Shown here in pieces: positions 33,787 to 41,336 of a stretch of DNA of 41,336 nucleotides. The notes under the pieces were generated by a model, which searched no databases, was not told where the DNA came from, and saw only the letters and a list, made by a program, of their open reading frames with translations. Source of the DNA: Pleurotus ostreatus/Saccharomyces cerevisiae fusant (taxonomy: Eukaryota; Opisthokonta). The translations under genes were made by a program, and so were the position numbers. The DNA is taken from assembly GCA_024196135.1 (NCBI GenBank), contig JAMQCK010000193.1, positions 1 through 41,336 on the forward strand, given 5' to 3'. Position 1 is the first letter of the stretch, and every line of letters starts with the position of its first letter.

Positions 33787-35199
33787 TCAACCGCTCCAGA
33801 CAGCAGGACCAGCTGTAGACGCAGATTAGCATCGTCCGGAATTTGCTCAGATGACATCTGGATATACTTACGAGCTTCATAACCGCTGTACCCATCAGGA
33901 AGGGCGTAGATGTCTACAGCAGAATCCCGTCAGCATCATTGAGCTCCTGTACCTTCATAAGCGCTCACTGATGAGAATTCCCGGATCCGTAGGGCTGTAG
34001 GCGCCTAAAGATGGAAGTTGTTGAGATACGGGCGACACGAAAGCCGAAGGGGACTCACCCGGAAAAGATACGGTGGGCGACGGCGTGCCGTTGCCGCCAT
34101 TCTCTATGTTCAGCTGGGCGCAGGCGATGTAGAACTATGAGGCGCTAAAGATGAGCGGTGTCAGTGGTGTATGAGACGATGACTCGCCTGAGCTCCTCCC
34201 TCGGTCCCAGCGGCGTGCAGAGCAATCTGCTCTCCCCTATATAGGATGTAAGTCAGTCCGAAGTTGAGCCGCCGCAAAGTTCACGGTCGCTTGCCTCAGA
34301 AGATATTGTCTAGCGAATAGAAGGTGCGTCAGTATGAGTTCCAAATTCGCAGAATGAGTAGCGACTCACCCGCTAGGGACCGACTTCGGAATCGTGAAGT
34401 TGAACTCTACGATGTCTGGCGAGTTGTTCATGCGATTTACTTAGGAATGAGTTCCCTGCTTACTCTCAGAGTCGAAGACGAGGCCAGTGTCGGGAGAGAA
34501 GGATGGCGACCACTCCCAGATCTTAAACCAGGTCTCACCAAGCCCAGCTTGGTTGGAATCGGCCTACGACCACACGATAAGCACGTGAGAGTCACGCCCG
34601 CACCGAAGACGTACGCTGGGGTCAGCAGGCGTCAAGTACGCCGAGAAGTACTGGACAGATTCATTAGACGGTGCATGCATGAAGGGCATTAGGACTTACG
34701 CCACTGGATTTGATAGCCGGTTCCTCAGCAAAGGGACACAACGGAAGATGAAACGACGCACGGGTGGCCCATTGTGTTGTCTGCGTGGAAGCCTACGCTG
34801 AAAAGCGCTCTAGCATGAGCAAAGGGGCGTCAATAGAGACTCATAGGCGTACGTCGACCCCGCAGATACAGTCGCGATACCCGTCTGCCCAGCGATCGTG
34901 TCGTCGAGTTCGTAGCAGCGAATGGCGTCGGCCGTCACGTCGGTGGCCTGCGAAAGCATGCGCATAAGGACTCATACTTCTCATCTGTATATCAGCCCTT
35001 ACCGGCTCGCTAGTGTAGTGGTTCCAGGTAAGGCGGACGTACTCCCAGTCGGCGCTCTGCACGCCATCGACGATCAGGTTCGGGAACTTGTCTAGGAGAT
35101 TACATATTAGCGCATCGTATAGTCAAGGAACACACACGTACAATGAGCAGCAGCGAGGGGAATGGACAACGCTGCAAGAGTGGAATGAAGCAGGACCAT
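33787..35199 (-). CDS. AA9 lytic polysaccharide monooxygenase, no CBM
   Basis: Fourteen exons give a 235-aa secreted copper enzyme of the AA9 (former GH61) family, which oxidatively cleaves cellulose or related glucans: 35199-35142, 35091-35003, 34947-34853, 34797-34762, 34703-34700, 34650-34615, 34563-34464, 34415-34370, 34309-34295, 34236-34188, 34134-34059, 34004-33969, 33913-33872 and 33812-33787. Every phase agrees. The signal peptide ([18 protein letters not shown]) ends just before His19, which becomes His1 of the histidine brace; His92 in GHPG is the second ligand. His167, Gln176 and Tyr178 form the expected H-x8-Q-F-Y set. Cys60 and Cys181 probably form the conserved disulfide. The protein ends GPAVWSG, with no CBM1 or GPI signal. 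One exon is 4 nt, another 15 nt, and two introns start with GC. Confidence 0.93.
34700..34703 (-). other. 4-nt microexon of the LPMO gene
   Basis: The minus strand reads CCAG, then TGGC, then GTAAGT. The 58-nt intron before it (34761-34704) and the 49-nt intron after it (34699-34651, with CTAAT near its 3' end) both have full signals. The four bases complete the Pro codon and add Gly, restoring GHPG followed by YFSAYL. Leaving them out shifts the frame to an early stop. Confidence 0.75.
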
Positions 35200-35962
35200 A
35201 GTAGACGGGGAACTTGTCGATGAACATCGTCGAGCGCAGGTCTGGTTTATGTAGCTTCCTCACATCCGACGAATCTCCCGCGCCATTCAGCGGCCCGCCC
35301 GGAGAGTAGCTTGACCAGAGTTCGGCGCATGGCTGTCATGTCTAGAGGCTCAGCGAGTAGCATGGACCGCATGACGAAGAGTGCAGAGGCAGCAACGAGC
35401 CAGGAATTCAGCCGAATCTCGCCCGTTATACCCAGTCACGCCAATCAGGCGCAGGATCGGAAGAGCGGCGTGATAGGCCTGAGCCTGCCGAGCGGTCGAA
35501 GCCGAGGTCAGAATCATAAGGACCTGCCCGTAGCCTGCAAGAGTGCACGCTGGAGCGCGCAGCATGCGCCGAGCTTGTTCCCGTATATTCAGTAGCTTGA
35601 TGAAGGCACCAGGCGCGATCATTGAGGCGGAGATGTGCTTGAGAAGACCTGTGAAGGCGATGCGGCGAGGAATGGGACGTCCATAATGTCAATGCAAGTC
35701 GAACCTTGATGACGGGAGAGAACAAGCAGCGGGAAGATGGATACTCGCAGGACCACTTCGTCCGGCATCTTCCGAGAGTGATCACTGACCTTCGTTGAAC
35801 TTGCAGTCGGTAGCCTTGCACCTTCATGTCCTCCTTTCGTGATGTACACATGCTGAGGACGACTATCTGAATTCTATAACAAATACCCCTGGACGAACTA
35901 TAGTACATAGGTATGAACGTGGCGACGGGATGACGAGGGTGAGAGAATGGGACTTCTAGGCA
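35200..35962 (-). promoter_or_regulatory. Upstream region of the LPMO gene
   Basis: These 763 bp separate the LPMO start from the stop of the next minus-strand gene. CCGGAG at 35299-35304, about 100 bp upstream of the ATG, fits the SYGGRG consensus of the carbon-catabolite repressor CreA, which commonly controls such genes; a single hexamer is weak evidence. No gene was recognised, although a 90-codon minus-strand frame (35622-35350) is open. Confidence 0.25.
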
Positions 35963-37110
35963 CTAGACGAAGGACAAGAAGCCATGCCTGGCGGCAATGA
36001 TATAAACGAGAAGAGGAAGGCTGTAGATGAGGAAGCAATGTAGCACGTCTCTTGGCTTCAGCGTGAGAGTGAATTGATGGGTTTGCGCCACCGCTGCCTC
36101 CGACTCTTCGGGCGATGATGCAGCGGGCGCTTGTTCATCAAGCAGCCAGCACACGCCCTTCGTAAACATTTCCCTTGATGGGAAGACCTCGAGGATCTCG
36201 CACGCAAGCTCGTCGACATGCAGCAGGTACTTGCGCCACAGGTTCTGCGTGCCGTCCTTGCTGGTGTCGAAGCCGACCTCGAGCAGCTCGGCGTCCGCCG
36301 GCTTCCCGAGCTTGCTGAACATCTGCCCAACCGCGAACTTGTCCTCGAGGAACAGGCGTGCGGCCTTCGGCGAGCGCAGGATGATGGTCGAGGTCGCGGT
36401 GCAGACGACCTTGTCGGAGCAGCGCAGCTCGACTTGGCGCGCTTGGTATATCGGGGTCGAGGCGGACGTCGAGGCGATGCGGTCGTCGGCGGGAAGCGAT
36501 AGTGAGCGCTTGCCCTCAGCCTCCTCGGTATATGTGTGCGAGTAGACAGTCGCAATGTTGATGGGGCGCGCGAAGAAGGCGCTGGGGGATAAGGTGAGCA
36601 GGCGAAGACGGTCTGAGACCTATAGCCTACCTCAGGATGCGTTGTAGGTCGCCATGGGCGGACAAGGCGATCCGCTCGAGGCCCGAAACCTCCGGAGGCC
36701 AGGCGAACTATGATCGACGCGTTAGTACGCGCTTTGCGCGCCACCCGGAGCAGAGCAGGACGCACATTCACGCTCGTCTGGCTGGGGGTGAAAGTGAAGA
36801 AGGGAGCCATTCGGAGTCCTGCCGTATTGGCCGCAGACGCGACTCTTATGGACTATCGAAATTACAAATCTGACGCCCACAGCAGAAGGGATGCTATACC
36901 CGTCGAAGTCTGCGTTCACGTAAGATGGACATGGAAAGTACACGCCCCTGGGAAGAGCGCGGCGCGAGGCGCGCTACTCACCTCGACGGTTATGTTATCC
37001 ACGCCCGCAGCGTTATCGCGGAGCAAATACTCAGGGTTCAGGACAAGCCTGGAAAAAGGACTTTGATAGATCGAACGGCGGGGTGGGGCGAGCTCGAGCT
37101 GGCGCAGCTT
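35963..37110 (-). CDS. Chorismate-lyase-like (UbiC/DUF98-type) protein with membrane tail; 5' end unresolved
   Basis: Exons 37110-36982, 36852-36766, 36707-36631 and 36581-35963 join in phase (introns 129, 58 and 49 nt; the 58-nt one has a TACTAAC branch site). They give about 303 residues, with the N-terminus not found; translation could instead start at the ATG at 36810. The middle reads LERIALSAHGDLQRILSAFF, then RQVELRCSDKVVCTATS, FAVGQMFSKLG and WRKYLLHVD. This order resembles the chorismate pyruvate-lyase/DUF98 fold as I know it, where the LxRILLxxDGxxTRxLE start and an Arg-bearing strand are typical. About 30 hydrophobic residues at the end (VLHCFLIYSLPLLVYIIAA) look like a membrane anchor. 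The substrate is unknown and the fold assignment is by eye. The gene lies 763 bp upstream of the LPMO gene on the same strand. Confidence 0.6.
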
Positions 37111-37327
37111 CTGGCCTCCAGCGTGCTTTTATGTCTGCAGCTTCCATTGTGATGCTAAGCGAGAGTGAATGAACTTGTATGGGATAGGCTTTAACAAGAC
37201 TTGAACTTAGACATGTGACGCGCGACGCCACACGAAGAACACAATAAAGACACAATACCGAGTCTCATGTTGGTCGCATATCCAGTCACTACAAAAGATA
37301 TGAAGGGAGGATTGGAGCTGGCTCCGT

Positions 37328-37771
37328 TCATATGGTGTTCTTCTCCGAAGCCGCGTTGTGCGCTGCTTCATCAAGTGCACCATTCAGACGTGGGACTTGG
37401 TGCCGAGCAGAGTTGAACGGGGCGCGCCGCCTCATCATGGAAGATAGCAATCCATTGGCAACGATAAGCCTCGTCTCGCCTTGTTGTATGCAATGGTGTC
37501 TGCCTATCGGTCGTTGCAGTGGGGGAACAGCCGGCGGTGACTCCGGGACGGGGTGGCGTGGGCGCCTGTCTGAAGCGCTCGGAGTCTCTGCTTGTATGTC
37601 CGCAGAGGAAGACGTGCTATCCGCAGCCTTTTGCAAGCTCTATCTCACAAGGGGAGGGGAGGGGTATCTGCAACTTACCTTGGGCTGGTCGCGCAAGTCG
37701 ACACGGCCGTCAACGTTCTCAGTGCATTGACAACGGCACGATATTTCTAGCAATTCATGGCCGAAGACCAT
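37328..37771 (-). CDS. Hypothetical protein, weak two-exon candidate
   Basis: An ATG at 37771 opens a 31-codon exon (37771-37679) with several Cys (EISCRCQCTENVDG) that ends at a GTAAGT donor. After a 39-nt intron (or 51 nt if the next AG is used), an exon from 37639 stays open to TGA at 37328, giving 130-134 aa rich in Ser, Pro and Arg. No motif is recognised. The donor is good, but the intron is short and codon bias cannot be judged, so this may not be a gene. Confidence 0.3.
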
Positions 37772-38225
37772 CACAGTCTAGCCTTCATGACAGCGTCTGC
37801 CATGGTGTAGCATACGGTAGCAGGGGATCGAACGAAGCAGGGAAGGCAGTCGAAGATAGATGGTTGTTGTGGTGAAGAACTCGATCTGGTACGGCCGTTA
37901 CAGTGTGCGCTTTGTCACGTGCTTTGTGACAAAGTTGAACATACACGTGACGAGACGGACCCTCGACCATTCGCGTTCAACTTCACACCTTTTTCGGGGA
38001 CTTCGCAGCTCAAATGAAGCAATTGATGTACGACTGTATCATACGGACTCTATAGAGCTACATATGCACGGGTACGTACGTCTATGGGTGAACTACTGCC
38101 GAAAACGCAGGCAGGAACGGAGATACCAGCGCACGGTTGATGCCACAAGAATGATTGAGGTATAGAAGAGGATTCGAGTCATGAAAAACAGATATTGGTC
38201 ATAAAGTAGCATATGTTCTATATCT
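37772..38225. other. Intergenic, no gene recognised
   Basis: This is the 3' flank of the gene at 38226-38760 plus AT-rich sequence around 38000-38225. The gap contains the imperfect inverted pair CACGTGCTTTGTGACAAAG near 37917-37935. No RNA gene was recognised. Confidence 0.4.
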
Positions 38226-38760
38226 TCATCGATTCATAGCAATAGGAAGAGCAACAGAAGGAGCCGGTACGGCAACCTGAGCAGGATGAAGGAACGTCGT
38301 GCCAGTGATGGACGAGTGAGCAACTAGAGCTCCCCCATAGCTGCCCAACGTTGAGACGCTATCTGCCGCCAGCTCGACGTCAGCAGGCTTCGCGGGAAGG
38401 CCTTCCACTCCCGGCCCACTGACGCAGCAGAGGTGATGGCGAAAGGAAGAAAATCCTATGAGGCAGAGAGCGGTGATAGACGCCACTAATAGGACTGTCG
38501 ATCGTGTCAATGATGGTAGTACCTTCGAGGAGCGGCAGAAACTCACGTATGCCGAGGATGATGCCGACGACGACGTCCTGGCTTATAGGGCCCGCATCCT
38601 TGTCCTCGGCGAGGGCTTCGCGGGCTTCGAGGATGGCCGCGTAGCAGATGGCCGACGGGGAAGGTAAGGAGATGGGGGCGGCACGGATAGTGATGGAGAG
38701 AGTTGGAAGGAATAGAAGTGCCGCGAGGACAAGATGCATCATCGGCATCAGAGACTCCAT
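38226..38760 (-). CDS. Small type-I-like membrane protein, unknown family
   Basis: Two exons, 38760-38547 and 38485-38226, are joined across a 61-nt intron (GTGAGT...TTAG) and give 157 aa. The N-terminus (MESLMPMMHLVLAALLFLPT) looks like a signal peptide. A short extracellular part with one Cys (SAICYAAILEAREALAEDKD) leads to a membrane helix formed across the splice junction (VVVGIILGILASITALCLIG). The rest has a Cys pair (HHLCCVSG) and an Ala/Val/Pro-rich tail. No domain is recognised. A frame open further upstream (to 38916) is less likely to be used because it lacks the signal-like start. Confidence 0.6.
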
Positions 38761-39395
38761 GCCCGAAGGTAGAACGCGTTTATGATTCGAAGTTCTGCGA
38801 TGGCTGAGAGGCGAGAGGGGCGAGAGGACGGGGCGCCCCTGTACGAGGCTGCTATGCGCCGCCTTGGGGGACGGCGGAAGGGCAGCGAGCAGCGAAAGAG
38901 GGCGAGCGGTGGTCACCCTTATATACTAGGTCGAGTCAGCCGACGTGGACTTCCCCGCGCGGAGAAGGAGAATTGCAAGCCTGTGCAGTACATGATCAAT
39001 CATAATGGCAAGGTGGAAGACCCACAGCATTCAGATCTGGTGGAAGGTGTTGAAAAGCAAAACTCGAAGGAGATGAAGGGCTGTAGATTCCAGATCCTCG
39101 GCTACGTGAACCTCCAAGGGACCGATCATGTGGGTCTTCTTGCCGCTAGGTCCGTAATGAGCTGTACAGCAGAAGAGGCTAGACTGTGCCCCGGGGGTTT
39201 GAGAGGTCACATTGAAGCTACAGGTTCAGGGACGCATACACATCATGTTCAGGCGAATGCCAAAGGACCAGGAAGAAGAGATCAGATCGAACAGGATATA
39301 GCCTGCGAAGCGCCGATCAGTACCAGCTTCTCATGCAGTTCCATAGACGGAATCCACTGACTAACAAGCGAAAAAAGAGCACAGAGACATCACCG
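38761..39395. other. Intergenic, no gene recognised
   Basis: This holds the promoter of the minus-strand gene at 38226-38760 and the 3' flank of CDC43. A plus-strand frame is open through most of it (to 39360), but it starts inside the neighbouring gene's antisense and shows no motif. Confidence 0.5.
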
Positions 39396-40861
39396 TCATC
39401 TAGCTGCAGGAATATACTTCCTCGCCCACTGCGCGGTTTCTTCGCGCGCAATCAGAAGGCAATCGAAATGATCGAATGCCCAGGTCTCGTCGGTCTTTGA
39501 CGAGGGGTACATTGACGCGGCCGCGAGCGAGAGGTACGTGTGGTATGGGTCTGAGGATACTTAGCGTGCTGAGCTATCTCTATGAAGAAGACGACGCGCT
39601 TACCTGGGTGCTCGCCAGGCGCCTTCGATATTCCACCGTAGCGAAATTGACATCGGTCGAGAAATTTCGTGAGCGCTTCCTCGTCGACAAGATGACCTGC
39701 GCCCATGATCTGCACAGACTATCAAAATTCGGCGGCCTTTTTGTGACCGGTCACCCCTACCTTCAAGGCCCCGCCGCACCAAAAGCAGTAGCACGCATCT
39801 GGATCCTTGTTCAGGCGTCCAGAGAAGCCGCCGCTTGACGTTTGGTTCGCCAGTAGCCATCGCACCGTCTGTGCGCGCTCGCGCGGCGTTAGTGGTGCGC
39901 CATTCGGCAGCAAGTGCAGCGCAGCGACCGCCGTGTATGTCGTCCCTCCCAGCGCCTCCCCGTAGGGCGCTTGACCATAGCCGCCCTCAAAGGACTGTAG
40001 AGGCAGCACGTCAACATGGGAGCGAGGTACAAGCGTGATCAGGGAAATGAAGCGCTAGCTCACCCGACAGCGTGCGATGTACGCTACGGCGGCGTCTACG
40101 TCAATTGCGGACCAGTCGCGGAGCATGCTGCAGATGGCGAATGCGCAATACGTCGTGCGCAGGTCGGCGTCTGCGCGTGCTGGCGTTGTACCGAAGCTGC
40201 ATTGTTATGATCCGTGAGTACTTGAGTCCGACGTCCAGAAGGAGAGGCAACAGATGTCGCAGGAAAAGAACACGGTGCGCACCTTCCGTCCGCCAATTGG
40301 CATGATCCTACGAAGCGGCTGAGCCCTTTACGGTCGAGGCGAGTAAAGTCGTCGCGAAGGATAGCCAGACTCAAGAGTGCGGTGTAGGTCATGATGATAT
40401 GTGGCGCGCTCTCGTTTGTGTATTCTTCCTACACGACGATGAGCAATGTATACTGCATACACGAATGGATGCGTACCTCCAGTGACGTCCTCATAAAGTG
40501 ACTCGGAGTGAAGGCAGTCCCATGGGGTCCACCTATCTCGCATCGTCAGTATCCTGTGATGTTCAGGATAAAGCTCATCACGCACGCGCCTGCTGTTCCC
40601 AGAACCATGCGCGCCACCCTTCCCTCTCGCGTTCATTCGTCTTGCTCTCTAGCAGCCCCAGCAGATCCAGCGTCCCCAGGCAGTAGTACGCGAGTGCTAC
40701 CCTTCTCGAAGGTTCAGCAACATCCCCCCGCACTCCCCTGCCACTCACTTCGACGAGTCAAGCTCGATCTGAGACGCCGGCAGCGCCGTCAAGCAGCGAT
40801 TCGCGTGCGCGGCGTGTCCCGAGCGCGCCAGCGGGGCTACCGTGTCCATCGCCTGCGCCAT
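39396..40861 (-). CDS. CDC43: Geranylgeranyltransferase type I, beta subunit
   Basis: Eight exons: 40861-40749, 40701-40586, 40532-40477, 40428-40283, 40196-40064, 39994-39761, 39709-39604 and 39550-39396, giving 352 aa (348 if the ATG at 40849 is used). All phases agree. This subunit binds zinc and the CaaL peptide and, with the alpha subunit, attaches geranylgeranyl to Rho/Cdc42-type GTPases. Family pieces in order: NRCLTALPASQIELDSSK, ALAYYCLGTLDLLGLLE, GTAFTPSHF, IIMTYTALLSLAILRDDF, SFGTTP, RTTYCAFAI, SFEGGYGQAPYGEALGGTTY, SSGGFSGRLNKDPDACYCFW and DPYHTYLSLAA. The zinc ligands should be the Asp and Cys of PDACYCFW and the His of DPYHTY. The exon 2-3 join makes QQARGPHGTAF, so the long alternative frame there is not used. 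Confidence 0.92.
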
Positions 40862-41133
40862 CCGAGACGTTCCGAGCAAGAGGCAAGCGAGACGAACAGC
40901 GGAACGCAGCCCATGTCCCCGATACCAAGCCAAATGCCGTGATCCAGCGCGCGATCATTACACATTCCCGATTGACGCACGCCTCAGCCTCAACCTTCCA
41001 TATCCGGACCCCGAAAGAACAATGGCACTGACAATCGCAACCGCAACGGCAAGGGCACGCGAAGGACAGCCGATTCACATACAATAAATCACACCGCGTG
41101 CACGACAAGAATGTGCAGCGAGGACGACAACGG
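40862..41133 (-). other. Short intergenic region upstream of CDC43
   Basis: This holds the 272-bp CDC43 promoter and the 3' flank of the next minus-strand gene. An upstream in-frame ATG at 40933 would add 24 residues to CDC43 but is not needed by the family's usual N-terminus. Confidence 0.4.
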
Positions 41134-41336
41134 TTAATTACAGCTACAATGTTCGATAGGAAGGCGACGCGCGGCGAGGACGGCGGCGACGGCGCAGACT
41201 ATGGCGAAAAACAATCCCCGCATTCCGCCCGCGGGGATGAAGAGACACAGATAAGATATTCCAGGGCAGCACCGCTGATCGCGGGCGCCTATGCAACAGC
41301 AGCACACCAAGCAAGCTCACATGCCCATCTGGTACG
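41134..41336 (-). CDS. 3' end of a probable membrane-protein gene (partial)
   Basis: On the minus strand a frame ending at TAA 41136-41134 reads YLCLFIPAGGMRGLFF, then a hydrophobic run (AIVCAVAAVLAARRLP) and IEHCSCN. A plausible GTGAGC...GATCAG intron (about 46 nt) separates it from a few codons at the right edge. A competing frame reads GAALEYLICV over the same bases, so the frame is not settled. The rest of the gene lies outside the window. Confidence 0.3.

Noticed and set aside
37917..37935. Imperfect inverted repeat CACGTGCTTTGTGACAAAG as a hairpin RNA or terminator
   Set aside because: The stem is short and isolated, with no flanking RNA-gene signals, and may be chance.
38782..39360. 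192-codon plus-strand frame
   Set aside because: It begins inside the antisense of the signal-peptide gene's 5' flank and has no motif or splice support.
40328..40636. 102-codon minus-strand frame reading WTPWDCLHSESLYEDV in CDC43
   Set aside because: It crosses two proper introns. The spliced frame gives ARGPHGTAFTPSHF and EEYTNESAPHIIMTY, which fit the prenyltransferase beta family.

Overview
The window is fungal nuclear DNA, most likely from an Agaricomycete basidiomycete and plausibly a wood-decay polypore. The evidence is: dense short introns (mostly 47-60 nt, donors GTGCGT/GTRNGT, branch sites like CTAAC or CTGAC), families largely confined to mushrooms (DUF6535- and DUF6534-type membrane proteins), and a secreted AA9 lytic polysaccharide monooxygenase. 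No rRNA, tRNA, CRISPR array, insertion sequence or bacterial-style operon was recognised. Exon boundaries were placed by hand from splice signals, phase and family resemblance. No search was run.

Layout, left to right: 3' end of an unknown gene (2-148); a three-exon small membrane protein (1805-2422, +); a DUF6535 protein (3086-6185, +); a Ser/Thr kinase with a long RS-rich tail (6818-9432, -); an Ent3/epsinR-type ENTH adaptor (10953-13008, +); RNA polymerase III subunit RPC9/Rpc17 (13244-14058, +); a DUF6534-like multi-pass protein (14355-16141, +); an SLP1-type SUN-domain protein (16475-19555, -); a diverged relative of the first small membrane protein (20395-20889, -); O-acetylhomoserine sulfhydrylase (21412-23154, -); a 2.6-kb region with at most a decayed gene; a SepH/Cdc7 septation kinase (25811-30804, +); and a Pep12-type syntaxin (31198-32296, +).

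The right-hand 9 kb is mostly minus strand: a 121-aa single-pass protein of unknown family (32620-33150), the AA9 LPMO in 14 exons (33787-35199), a chorismate-lyase-like (UbiC/DUF98-type) protein with a C-terminal membrane segment (35963 to about 37110), a weak two-exon candidate (37328-37771), a 157-aa type-I-like membrane protein (38226-38760), the beta subunit of geranylgeranyltransferase I (39396-40861), and the 3' end of a further gene running off the right edge.

The core genes cover unrelated housekeeping roles: clathrin adaptor and endosomal SNARE traffic, Pol III transcription, septum signalling, sulfur amino-acid synthesis and Rho-type GTPase prenylation. The accessory genes are lineage-specific membrane proteins and the LPMO. 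The most striking feature is gene structure: an apparent 4-nt microexon inside the copper-binding GHPG motif of the LPMO, two probable GC-AG introns in the same gene, a 6-nt first coding exon in RPC9, a 12-nt internal exon in the epsin, and other exons of 12-30 nt.
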